The notes beneath the pieces are model-generated. The model was not told where the DNA came from. It did no database searches and saw nothing but the letters and a program-made list of their open reading frames with translations. Positions 10,650-21,970 of a stretch of DNA of 64,000 bases are shown here, piece after piece. Position numbers and translations under genes: made by a program. Within the stretch, counting starts at the first letter, position 1; each line of letters opens with the position of its first letter. Origin of the DNA: Zygnema cylindricum (Eukaryota; Streptophyta; Zygnematophyceae; Zygnematales; Zygnemataceae); assembly GCA_037447655.1 (NCBI GenBank), contig JBBHKE010000071.1, positions 35,001 to 99,000 on the forward strand, written 5' to 3'.

Positions 10650-11680
10650 CATTATTGTCGGCGCCTGATGGAGAAGTGGCCTAAGGGTGAGGTTCGATTA
10701 GGGGAAAAATGCCATTGTTTACTGAAAGTCATACTGTTTCGTACAGTGTCGTACCAAAAAAAAAAAAAATTGTCTAAAAAGCAAACCTACTAAATGAGGG
10801 ATTTAATTCTCCACGTTTATGGCGTAAATGTGGACCGTCGGATGCATAATCGGATACGCCATCGTCTGGCACTTTCAGTTAGCAACAAGTGACTCAGAGT
10901 AGGTCAATCCTAAGCGCCTGAACGAATAACATCGTGCCTCGTGGAAAAGTGATCAAATATCCATGACGACTGCGCGACCAGGTGGGTACACGTCGCATAT
11001 GACATGTGCCTTCCGTCAGGGAGGATGCAAGGCCACCGGAAGCCGCAACAAATTTTTTGACGAAGGATATTGTTTCACGCTTCTATTGCCATCCACTAAC
11101 CATTCTGACATTTTCGTATGCTTAAACAAATCTTAAATTTTGTCCACCCGTACATATTTTATTCAATGCGTCGTACAAGTCACTTTTTACCTTCGCTGGT
11201 ACAAATATGTGGTCACAATTTGCTGTGAGAGATTCTTTGAAGATTACCAAAATCGTATTCATCTATTACGTGGACAAATCAAAGTGTGCCACGCAAAATA
11301 ATTGTCGGTTCCTGAGCCGACACAATGGAACGTTCGCTTCAGTAAACGAATTTTTGACGTTTACTGAGACCGCGTAATGGAACAACGCTCTAATACGTTT
11401 TGGCGGGCAGGCATTTTTTTTTAGTATGCGAGTTTCGCGATTCGCAAACCGTTTATGTCGATGTCATCCTTAGGTGTTCTAACCCTCATGTAGGCCGATA
11501 TACTAAGTATTGGCTCGAAATCCATACGTATCGGTCACTGGTCACGGATGCACACTTGCAAAGCGCTAATTTATATAATGCGCTGGTGTGCAATAAGCAC
11601 TTCGTACTATACGCGTTGTTTACGGCTTACTTCAAACCTTTTCTTATTCGCACTAAAAACAGTACGGTACTGTAGTTAAA
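10650..11680. other. Non-coding stretch after the LINE
   Basis: No gene is seen. A 13-base A-run at about 10757-10769 could be the LINE poly(A) tail, which would place the element end about 110 bases after the last readable codon. The rest is unique-looking, moderately AT-rich DNA. Confidence 0.4.
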
Positions 11681-13860
11681 CAACACACGGGGAGTCCGAG
11701 GGACGACACGTCTACATAAAAAACAGGATGTTGTTGACAGGTTAAGTAATTGATAGACACTATTTGTCGTTTAGCGTTAAAGCTGCAGGAGGTGGACAGC
11801 CGAGCGTTGTTTAGTGCGAAGTGTATGATGTACGGAACAATTGAAGAGACATGATATCTGCTTGAACGATAGGAAGCGCTGACGCTGTCAAGAAGGATGC
11901 TACAGTACAGTACAGTACAGTAGAGAGTCCGTACGAGCTCATTTTTTCCCGTACGACATTGAGAACAGTTTACCTGGAATCAGTTTCAATATGGCGTTTG
12001 GACGGTACCAAACCGACAAAGAAGCGGAAACGCAGGGAGGTGTGATTTGTTACTCGAAGCAAGTGCGCATGGGATATTGCTAGTACTGTTTTGTCGTTAT
12101 CGGTGGTTTTGCAAGTGCGTTAACAAGCGGGAGAAAATCAAATATTGAAACTGGAATTCTTAAATCGCTTGAATGGTAAGAACGGGGTAAACAACTCCGT
12201 ACAAGGGTGTAGCTGTACGGACGTGGAAGCTGCAGGACGGTCAAGTGACGGAGAGTCCGAGGAAGGTTCGATTACAGATGGCGACATTTACGAGGCAGGA
12301 TCGAGGAGGAGAGAGGCGAGCTGGGAAGACGTCACAGGTCATTCCGAACGGATATTGACGTGTCATCCCAAAACGACAACAATGCAAAATGAGTTTTGCC
12401 TTTTGAATATTTGATTTTTGGCGTTGCCGGGTTGGTTACAAAGGGTAGTGAAATTTTAAAATTCTGTACGGACCACGAGAACGCTGTATCCTTTATGGCA
12501 TTTTCCAAAAATTTTGGATATGATTTTCGAGGTTTGGACAGTTGTGTTTAAACGGTTGATAGTGTTCACATTACTTGGTGGAAAATATTCAACGAAAAAT
12601 AGAGCTGTGGTTGAAATGATCAGGTTCTGTGACGTCTTATCATCCACGTATGCATTACACAAACAGACAAACTTCTGTCGTATCGTGCCGTACTTGAAAA
12701 CGTCGTGACACTGACATCTCCGCGTATACGACTTTGGAGAAACTTCCGGTTAAATGTCAAAGATTCCACCGATTGGCTCAATTAAAGTACATGGGCCGTC
12801 AGCTTTTCGTCGGTTTCCATCAGGTCAAGGTTGGGGTCAGCTATGAGTCATCAAAATTGCCAAAATTCCGTGTGGCGAACCTTTATTGTCGGGAATTCCC
12901 TCCGTTTCCAGCTTGGTCCCTAAGAGACAAACGTCCTAGCTGTCAAGCAGTGAGAAGGATATTTTATGATTCATATTTTTGTCTTTTTGTGCGCAAGCTG
13001 AAAACGCGTACTTTGTGTCACCAATATTTTGTCATTTTCGTTGACGAGGCGGAAAGAATTAGGACTTGAATTCAAACAGTGACAGGTGGCCAGAATGAGT
13101 TTCTTTCTATGGCACAGTACAGTGCACCGTGAATCGCTATTAATGTTAATGTTTCGCCACATATTTTTTACGTGCACACTTGTCCGATTTTAAATCTGAG
13201 ACCGCCAACCGGAACCTTAGAATCTTACCTTTCAATCGAAACCGTCAGATCCACAATCCGACAATTGTGTACGGGGAAAAGATGTTTTAAGTGACGAAAA
13301 AAAAATTAAACACTAATAGCGATAGAGGGTCAAAAGGATGCCTCCTGTTTTTCGAAAACACACGTGTCTACCAAAGAACACTTTCAGCTGTTCCCTATTT
13401 TCAGGTGGCACGCAGGATTTCGCGGTTTGGCACTTTGACCTCCACACCACGCTAAATACTGTACACGTAACGGACAGTAAAATCAAACTCCATAAAATCT
13501 TACAAAAGAACAAAGGGTGATCACGTGTTACGACACGTGAATGACAACGCATTATGACAGATCATACGACAATAGAAGGTACAAACTACTGTATAGCCTT
13601 GGCAAATCGTACGAAAAAACCGCCCCCAGTGGCTTCAAACTTTTCCGTACCGTAGCAGTTTGAGGCAGCAGAACAGGCCACGCTCGCTTTCGAGTAATCT
13701 TTCTTTCGTAGAAATTCCTCCGCACTTGCGAGGTCCCACGGTCCAAGAGTGACCAGAACCGGCGTACTACAAGCCGATAACGACAAAACAAGCCAACTTC
13801 CATGAATTTAAAAAACCAGATACGGACGAGATTGCCGTACACTTTGTTTATCTGTTAAAA
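11680..13860. repeat. Unclassified dispersed repeat, family D, copy 2
   Basis: Colinear with 4280-6325. It opens with CACGGGGAGTCCGAGGGACG, carries the well-conserved block at 12225-12345, and ends with the CAGAACCGGCG segment. It is interrupted by a MITE at 13125-13330; the flanking similarity to copy 1 resumes after it at CACGTGTCTA, so the MITE is the younger insertion. Confidence 0.6.
13125..13330. mobile_element. TA-flanked MITE, family A, copy 2
   Basis: It begins CACCGTGAATCGCTATTAATG and shares the whole interior of the copy at 111-326 (ACACTTGTCCGATTTTAAAT, GAGACCGCCAA, GTGTACGGGGAAAAGATG). The right end is decayed (CTAATAGCGATAGAGGGT). The left flank is TG instead of TA. It sits inside repeat D copy 2. 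Confidence 0.75.
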
Positions 13861-14190
13861 GTAGTGTTGGGTATCGGGTAAATTCAAATCGCGAAAACTT
13901 CGATATTCAAAATATTGAATATCGATCGAACAGAATCGTCAATATATCGTACCGGGACCAACATAAACCACCGCGATATATATCGCGATGTAGAGTATTT
14001 TTTTTTTTTAATTTTATATTTTTATATAATATGTTATTTAAGCCAAAAGGCAAAAAGACAAATTGTCTGAAACGCCACGTACGACGCGATTTTCGTTCCG
14101 TAACGTCAAAGCACACCGCGAATCGTAATTAGAGTAAATTACTCTAATTTGGTCGCTCGAAATTTCGACTCTATGACATCAAATAGAGTA
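13861..14190. other. AT-rich spacer with a lone family A terminus
   Basis: AT-rich DNA with self-complementary ATCGATATT/ATATATCGCGATG stretches. At 14114 a single CACCGCGAATCGTAATTAGAG terminus of family A is followed by an inverted AGTAAATTACT; no matching right end was found. Confidence 0.45.
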
Positions 14191-14830
14191 AACACGTGTA
14201 CGCGATCTTTTGTCCACGTGGCGGTATTAATTTTCGTGGTTTGGCACTTTGACTTGAACGATCAACGTAAATAAAACTAGAAACAAACAAATTTGCAAAA
14301 AATAATTGAAAAGAACAAAGAACCATCACGTGCAGCTACACGTGAATGCGGATGAATGACGACAAAATACGCGACTATAGAAAATGCTAGAATCGGAACC
14401 AGCCAAACGTACCGAATCGGATCCAATCCCACCAGTACATTTCGTACGGTTTTGAAAAGTGGCAGTTTCAAGCGGCAAACACAGGCTTGCGTTGAAGTTT
14501 CCTTCCGTACGCATACACGCGTGCGAAGTGCCACGGTCCAACAAAGTGACCAGACCGGCGTGACAAAAGCCGCCAATGACAAAATAGGTACAATTTCCAA
14601 ATTTGAAAAGCAGATGCGGACGAGACTGCCGTACGCTAAAGTTCTCTAACCTGTATGTCCTTTTTGGCAGTTAGCAAACGGAAACATTTCAAGAACTTCC
14701 GGTGGACTGCAAACTGGACGGCAAGTTTTATGGTTCTTAAACGACAGTCAAGCCTCCGCGATTGTCATTTTCCACATAAGAAACTCAGCATTATGACGCC
14801 ATATAGTCTCCTGATTTAGACGTGATGACA
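14190..14830. repeat. Unclassified dispersed repeat, family D, right third only
   Basis: Matches the right part of copy 1 (5820-6510): CACGTG...GGTTTGGCACTTTGACTT, then the GTGACCAGACCGGCG block, and the CTTCCGGTGGACTGCAAACT end with AAACGACAGTC. It lies directly after copy 2, so two right ends stand in tandem. Confidence 0.55.
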
Positions 14831-15863
14831 TAAGCATAAGTTTACTGCACGCCGGTTTTTGTTGGAACAATCTTAACCAATAAAATCATCGTTTAATACG
14901 TGTTTAATCGGAATGTAGAATATCGCATCGTATCGACTGGCATATCGCATTGGTCCACTGCAAATGAGGGAAGGAGCGACGCGGTTGAAGTAAAAGATGA
15001 CATCACCGGGTATAATTACCTACGTCGAATGTTTTAGGGCGTTTGTAACCTTCCCAGTTTGAATCAGGCGCCATGGCCCTTTAATTTAGGGTACACTATC
15101 TCTTTCGCCAATAATTTCTCCTAGACCCGATCCAGGCAACCAGAGTCATAATAATATAACAAAATTGATGCTTCCACTCTAAAACAGGCGAGTGCTGCAA
15201 CCACCACAAATGGAATCGGTTGCCCATGTTTGCGCAACCGCATCACAGGTAAGACTGCACTTCCAATTGATACAAGTGTTAATAACAATAATCTGATTGA
15301 TATATTAACAACTCATTTTTAAAGGAACACAAATAGTATCGCAAGTGACACGTGAATAATATCGGAGTTAAGAAATTCTTAGTGTGGAAAAGTTATTGGT
15401 TTTATCTAGTCTAATTTAGTCTTTAACAACGTGGCTGCTTTTTAACGGTTTCAAAGAAGATATCAAATAGTATTAATAACACTATTTAATATGCAAGGTT
15501 AAGTTTTATTGAGCTAATATTGTATTGTTAACGCAAAGAGCAATTTATGGTTTATCATGGCATGTACATACTATAAACATTAACGTTATCGTCGATCCAA
15601 ACCGCATCAAACCAAAAAAGTTGAAACATATCGCGTTTTTGCATTATATCTAGAGTAAATTCGCGTCCGAAAAAATTAATGAAAAATCGTTGTTTCACTC
15701 GATGTGCATCGCAAGTTGCTCGATCCACTACATTGAGACCTTCGAGTGGTTTCATGCAAAGGAGGAGAAGATTCCCTCGTGAAGCATAAAGGGATGCGGG
15801 TGATAAGGAGTTTGCCGTCACTGTTGTGGTCGACCGAACCTTTATCAAATGTGGGCGCCCGTT
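14831..15863. other. Non-coding stretch
   Basis: No gene or clear repeat end was recognised over about 1 kb. The part at 15555-15863 adjoins the gypsy LTR; open frames there are shadows. Confidence 0.4.
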
Positions 15864-16364
15864 TGTAAAAGGGACAAAGTGATCCACACCACACCACAAT
15901 GCACAGCGGAAAGACTCCCAAGGATCCCTTCGTAGCAACAGCAAAAGCACACAGCATTCACTAATAAAGGTTGAGCTTTATTAATCGGGAAAACTACAAG
16001 TTGAAAGCTCGCTGCGAAGGTTTACTCAAAAAGAGTTGTCTACTGACTAAGACTACTTGACTATTTAAACTCACCAGCTGCTTGTCAACCTATACCACAC
16101 TTATGTACATGTGGACCTTCACGGTCAACGGAGATCTATCTAAACTATCTTCTAGAACTATACAGGTTAATCTAAATTCTACAACGTTGCTATACTGCTA
16201 CGCTCCGTTGCTACGTTGCGCTACGAAGTCGCTGCGCTATCCCGCTAAGTTGCTACGCTGCAATGTTACGCTGGTCTGGCATCGCAGCTGCGCTGCTCCA
16301 AAATCGCAACTATCGCAGTCTCGATTCTAGCCACTGAAGTACTCCGCTCTGTAACCCTGTTACA
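15864..16364 (-). mobile_element. Ty3/gypsy 3' LTR
   Basis: A 501-bp LTR, TG...CA, similar (roughly 80 % by eye) to 24556-25044. On its upstream side in minus orientation (16365-16385) lies a purine stretch AGTGGGAGGCAC, typical of a polypurine tract, so this is a 3' LTR of a minus-strand element. No tRNA primer site adjoins it. The 5-base flanks do not match those at 25045, so these are probably not the two LTRs of one undisturbed element. Confidence 0.75.
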
Positions 16365-16868
16365 GTGCCTCCCACTAAAGATTCAGCGTCCCGCTGAACA
16401 TTACTTACTCAGGGAAGTTGGAGTTGGCGGAGGATTTCGTAGATCTCCTGTCGATACTCCTCAAACTCCTCCCGCAGGGTGTCCTCTTGGTTTTGGAGGT
16501 GTTCGCATCGAGTCTCCAAAAGGGCGATGTGGCGATTCGCCGCTGCCAAACGTCTTCGAATGATCCGATCCCGAAGTTAGTCCTCTCCCTAATCTGGTGC
16601 GGCTGCGGTCGCTTCTAGTTGTGGCGGGGCGACCTCATGTGCTGGTGCTTCAGGTGTCGGACTTTGGGGAGCTTCGGGCTCATTGACCGGTTCGGCTTTT
16701 TCTTCCCCCTCCTCTACTAGTTCCCACCGAGGTACATTCCCCAACTTGAAGGAGAAATGTTTCTTGGCTGCTCAGGCCTGCTGCAAGGTGTTTTTCTTGG
16801 CCAATTAAGTGCTCGTACCTCGGTTGTGACTTCCGCCCGAGATATGATGTCGTAAAGACGAACATCCA
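16365..16868 (-). pseudogene. Ty3/gypsy polyprotein C-terminal remnant
   Basis: Read on the minus strand, the segment gives a heptad-like coiled coil (RRRLAAANRHIALLETRCEH then NQEDTLREEFEEYRQEI), a Pro/Glu/Ala-rich linker, and VPRWELVEEGEEKAEP. This is the usual layout after the integrase/chromodomain region of plant gypsy polyproteins. It is interrupted by stops and shifts and ends abruptly at about 16868, where Copia sequence begins. Confidence 0.6.
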
Positions 16869-16904
16869 AGTGTTTGCTTGGTTGGTTTGGTCACCTTAAA
16901 ATGG

Positions 16905-17138
16905 TGTGCATATTTTTTTTGTGATAATCAGGCAGCAATCGCTATTTCTACCAATCCTAAACACCATTTTAAAGCCAAGTACATGGACATTAGACTCAGC
17001 TTTGTTAGAGAGAAAGTAGAAAACAAAATAATCAGTTTAGAGTACCGACCAGATAGCGAGATGGTAGCAGATATGATGACCAAACCTATGCCTTCCCCTA
17101 AGATAATTTTTTGCAAGGAGAAGTGTGGTCTAAAATAA
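16905..17138 (+). pseudogene. Copia RNase H C-terminal remnant
   Basis: The last about 75 residues of a Copia polyprotein: CDNQAAIAISTNPKHHFKAK, a VREKVENK stretch and MVADMMTKPMPSPK, ending in TAA at 17136-17138. Upstream pol is missing. It is followed by the polypurine tract AATAAGGGGAG and an LTR starting at 17164, so this is a true 3' end. Confidence 0.8.
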
Positions 17139-17163
17139 AAGATTGACTAGAAAATAAGGGGAG

Positions 17164-18250
17164 TGTAAAAATTGATGGTCCTTTATAAGTATTTTCTATG
17201 TCTAAATAGAAATACAGAAAGAAGCCGAGGCAGTCTATCTCTAATTTCTCTCTCCAACTCCAACACTTGTCGCAATCACTGAGAAGTTGGAGAGGAAGCT
17301 AGAGCCATGGCTACCTAGGCTATCCAAAGGTTTACGGTAAATAGATTAGTTTATTTATTGAATTGTAGTTTATTTACTAAAAGGATTGATGATGCAACCA
17401 GGATTTGATCTTGGTACCTGTCGGACGTTAGGCTGCCGGTAGACGGTAGCCTTATCCGTTAGGTCTACAACCAATGATATACATATTAGGGGTTGATATT
17501 TATTTAAACATTACCACGTAGGATATTTTATTCAACGGCGACTCCTTACGGAGTACATAGAGTCATTAATGTAGAAGTATGGATTATAGTACGGATAAGT
17601 AACAAGTACGGCGCATTTGTTTCTTTAAACGATACAAATATCGCGCAAGTATTTATGACGGCTCAGATTGAAATCGACATTCAATCGGACGGCAATGATA
17701 AAAGCCGAGATCGCGGAAAAGATTCTCGGCGGTTTGTGGTCATCGCCACATCGGATGACACATGGCGAAATTACGTTGGATCGCCGCATCTCCGAGAATT
17801 ACGGGACCGAATTCGGGTATGACATGTGTCGAGTTCTACGCCATGTCGTACAATATCCGTACATAAAGTACACCGACAACTGTACTTTTGTTTACGGAAG
17901 TGTAATATGATTGGCTCCGTACGTTAGTAGATAGAGTCTTCGAGGGAGATAAGACTTAGATAAAATTGGTAGATAGGACCCTCTCTCCCAAAGAGCTTCA
18001 ATACAAAAGGTCAACTTTGACCCTCCATAACTTACTGCTCAGGGGAGCAAATTCAAAGATTCTTTTTCCTATCGTCTCAGGGCTTACCTTCACAAAGGTG
18101 AAGGTGGTCAGAGGTTTTGTCTGCCAAGGTGGCAGTTGTTGTTGCTGAAACACAAAGGGGTAAGGTTATCCTAGAGGCTTCTTGGAAGATGTCCATTCTG
18201 AGGACTTATGGAGGTCTCAAAGTTTCACGCCGTTGGCGCATTTTTTCACC
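17164..18250 (+). mobile_element. Copia 3' LTR, left arm of a palindrome
   Basis: It starts TGTAAAAATTGATGGTCC right after the polypurine tract. It runs through CAACCAGGATTTGATCTTGG and the GGACCCTCTCTCCCAAAGAG segment to the palindrome centre near 18255. The whole arm is repeated inverted at about 18260-19354. Its layout resembles the 1310-bp LTRs at 56974 and 60170 (shared order of the CACGTGTCATCCGGAGTGGC-like block), so it belongs to a related lineage. The inner boundary is not certain. Confidence 0.7.
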
Positions 18251-18259
18251 GAAGATGAT

Positions 18260-19354
18260 CCTCCACTTGTAAATCAGGCCCTCAAGTTGCAACTCTGAGA
18301 CGTCCATAGGACCTCAGAGTAAGCAGCTCACACGAAGCCTCTAGGATAACGCTGAACTCTTTGTGTTTTAGCAAGAACAATTGCTAGGTGGCAGACAAAA
18401 ACTTTGACCACCTTCACCCCTATGAAGGCAAGACTCCCCTGAGTTGATAGCAAAAAGAATCTATAAATTTGCTCCCTTGAGCAGTTAGTTATGGAGGGTC
18501 AAAGTTGACCTTTTGTATAGAAGCTCTCTGGGAGATACGGTCCTATCTACCAATTTTTCTAAGTCTTATCTCTCTCTCAAACTCTATCTACTAGTGTTTG
18601 CAACCAATCATATTTCACTGCTGTACACAAAAGTACAGTTGCCGGTGTACTTTATATATGTATATTGTACGACATGGCCTAAATGTCTAGACATGTCATA
18701 TCCGGATTCGGTCCCGTAATGCCCGGAAATGTCGCGTTCCAACGTAATCTTGCCACGTGTCATCCGATGTGGCGATGACCATAAACCCTCGAGAATCTCT
18801 TCCGCGATCTCGGCTTTCTTCCCGGCCGTCCGATTGATTGCAAATTTGAATCGTAGCTGTCAAAAATTCTTGTGCAGTATTTGTTTCGTAAAAAAAACAA
18901 AATGCGCGGTACTCGTTCTTTATCCATACCGAAATCCGTACGTTTACATAACTAGATCTATGTAACCGTAAACATCCGCCGTTAAATGAATTTTCCTACG
19001 TGTTAACATTTAAATAAATATCAAACCCGATAGTATGTATCGTAACGTCGATACTTAACGGTTAAGGGTACATGCTACCGGCATTCTGACGATTGGCAAG
19101 TACCAGGATCAAATCCTGGTTGCATCATAAATCGTTTTAGTAAATAAACCTGCCCAACTGCAAAAAAACTAATCTATTTCCTGTAAACCTCTGGATAGCC
19201 TAGGTAGCCATGGCTCTAGCTTCCTCTCCAACTTCTCAGTGACTGCGAAAATTGTGGGAGTTGGAGAGAGAAGTTAGAGTTAGACTGCCTCGGTTTCTTT
19301 CTGTATTTCTACTTAGACCTAGAAAATACTTAAAATGGACCATCAATTTCAACA
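18260..19354 (-). mobile_element. Second Copia LTR in inverted orientation, right arm of a palindrome
   Basis: The reverse complement of 17164-18250 at about 85-90 % by eye; the outer end reads CATCAATTTCAACA. Together the arms form an imperfect palindrome of about 2.19 kb centred near 18255. No pol sequence lies beyond the outer end, so this arm is an LTR alone in opposite orientation. Confidence 0.7.
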
Positions 19355-20092
19355 TGGTGGACAGAGTCCGGCGTCATTTTGGAAGAAGAACATTGATTGC
19401 GCTGTCATTTCAGCGAACGAACTTTGACCGCGTACTATTTTACTTTATCGGCTGTTAGTTTTAGGTTTGTGTAAATATATGTGTACGGTTGACAGTGGGT
19501 TTTTGGTTTGATAACGTTTAGTTTACCGATCGACCACGGTAATTGTAGTACGATGTAGATCAGCTTTAGGTTCACTTTTATTCGTAGGACGTAGAATAAT
19601 TTGGAGATAGGAATGCCTTGGATGTAAACTGCGAAAAAGTGTTTTTTGGTTGTTTTAAATTACAAGATCATTGTGATCTTTGGGCAAAATATTGTGAAAT
19701 TATGCATGTGGTTTCCATCGTGTATAAATTATATTGTAGCAAATTTGCAGACCTAGGGTATGTGTCATTTGCTTGGGGCTTCATTGCGAAGTCGATCTTT
19801 TGTGGGATATCGTGAGAGTTTGCTCTTTGTGTATTGTTATTATAACAACGGCTTGTGTTTCTTCTTCGGTTTCTGGTGTACCGATTTCCTCAAGACAATA
19901 AGCGTTACATTTAATTTAGACGCAAATTGAAACAAAACCTCTTTAAGCTAAACTGCAGTACTGTAGGTTTTGTACGGATATATTAAAACGCACGTAACGA
20001 AATTCTGTTGTCAATGTAAGAATGTTGATTCGTAGATAGTGTGGCTCGATTTCGTCACGCGTGACGACGCGCATTTTTTCCATATAATTTTT
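19355..20092. other. Non-coding stretch with an inverted copy elsewhere
   Basis: No gene is seen. Its right part (about 19880-20085) is similar, inverted, to 29100-29270. In both places it adjoins the same LTR family. Confidence 0.4.
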
Positions 20093-21113
20093 TTTCTACA
20101 ACCATCATTGCAGGCAAATAACCAAAAATAGTAGTGGAAGTAGACATGAAAAACAACAGAATCTAAGTACCTACTCAACAGCCAAATTAGATCTTACACA
20201 ATATATGACTCAAAAAGCCAATATACTTCAAATTTACTACAGTGATACACAATAAAGTAAACTGACAATTCTCAAAATTGCAGCCCAAATAACTAAGTAA
20301 AACATAAGATATGATGTCTGGAAGTTTCCAAAAAATTGCCCTTATAAAATCATATTCCCAAAACTGGATACTACAAAATTGGCTAAGTCCTAAGATATAT
20401 ACTCACAGTGTGTATCTACTGATCTACACTAATTCGGGTAACCGCTACTACGGTTATTATCCTGACTAATGACAAAGCATCCTACTCGTACGTCACTGTA
20501 CCTAAAAACCCTAATTACTATTTTCTAAAAACTGATTAATGGAACACTATTTTTTTTATCACACTCAACTACAAACTAATGTTATTCAGTTTTTTACAAA
20601 CATTAAACCGTACACAAAACGTTCTAACCATACACAAAACGTTCCAAATGCTTCGTCAGCGGTAACCGCTAAAGTCCAGCCGAATGTGGCCGTGTAGTAC
20701 GAAGCACCTGCGTGCTTCGTCACTTGTGGTCCCACGCCAATCACGCTTGTGGTCCCTCGTGAATCACGCTTGTGGTCCCAGGTGAATCGCGTCTGTTGGA
20801 ACAAATTCAATCGACGATGGTACCGTCGAACTGTTCCATATATTTCCGGAATACCCTGTTCAGATCCCGCTCGTCCGATCTTGTGAATCGAATCGTCAAT
20901 TGCGTGACATGTGTGGCTGACTGTCGGCGCCACTCCGAAGAACCTGTATACGTTTTTTTGCCGACACGTGTCTTTGTAAAAGTACAATACACTCTACTGT
21001 ACTTTTTGCTACTGTAACGCTAATGAAGGTAAGTATTACAATAAACAACATAAAAAATATTCTAAGTTATTTTTACTTCTATTTAATGAAATAAAGATTT
21101 ATAAATTACAACA
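20093..21113 (-). mobile_element. Copia 3' LTR (family C)
   Basis: About 1.02 kb. On the minus strand it begins TGTTGTAATTTATAAATC directly after the polypurine tract GATTTAGAGGAG of the pol fragment at 21137. It is homologous over its full length to the solo LTR at 35870-36885. Inside are three tandem CGCTTGTGGTCCC-type repeats (20715-20795). The distal end is degraded, so the left boundary is approximate. Confidence 0.8.
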
Positions 21114-21136
21114 CTCCTCTAAATCTTTAGACTCAG

Positions 21137-21970
21137 TTACTCACTTAGTCCAATAACATCTCTGACAAACTGTAACTTAGGAGCAGGAAGGTCTTTTGTT
21201 AACATGCCAGTCACCATTTTCTCATCCAACAAATAACACAATTTAACGACTTTTGCAAGTACTTTTTCCCTAACAAAGTGAAGTCTAACATCCATGTGTT
21301 TTCTCTTAAAGTGATGGCTGGGGTTAGAGGCAATTGCAATGGCAGCCTGGTTGTCACACCAAATAGTTTGAGGACCAGTTTGCATATACCCAAAATCTTG
21401 TAAAACGAACTTGACCCATAGGAGCTCCTTGAAGGCGGAAGCTGCTGCCATATATTCTGACTCCATTGTGGATTGAGTGTAACCTTTTGTTATTTGCTAC
21501 TCCAACAGCAAGTTCCATCTCCAATCTTGAGAACAAAGCTGGTCGTAGATTTTCGGTTTGGCATGTCTCCATAGCTAGCATCGCTCCATGTTTGTATTTT
21601 CACTTCTCCTCCTCTGAGTACAAGTTTGAGATTTCGAGTATCTGCAAGATATCTCAACACCCTTTTTGCTGCTTCCCAATCTGCCATTTTAGGATTCTGC
21701 AGACTTCTACTCAAGACTCCCACAACTGCAGCAATGTCGGGTCTCGTACAGTCCATAGAATATGTAAGACTTCCAACTACCTGTCTATATGGCTTTGAAG
21801 CCATAAACTTTTCCTCACCTGTCTCTAGACTCTCACAAACGTTTTATGCATGAGTTTGACTCAATTCCTTCCAATTTTTGCCTAATTTCAATGGGAGATA
21901 TATATCCTTTCACATCTTTCATTTCAAATCTTTCAAGCTTGTTACCTATTGCTTCTTTCTGAGTCAAGAT
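21137..21970 (-). pseudogene. Copia reverse transcriptase/RNase H fragment
   Basis: The 3' part of a Copia polyprotein on the minus strand. It shows LTQKEAI (about 21965), YRQVVGSLTYSMDCTRPDIA, SRSLQNP, the RNase H motif WSDASYGD, CCWSSK, a shift near 21480, then ESEYMAAASA, WCDNQAAIAIASNPSHHF and the stop at 21137. It is cut off near 21970, exactly where gypsy pol begins. The polypurine tract and LTR follow at 21113. Confidence 0.85.

Noticed and set aside
15555-15957. Minus-strand open frames of 131 and 93 residues
   Set aside because: They overlap each other and the gypsy LTR start, without domain motifs or homology to the neighbouring pol.
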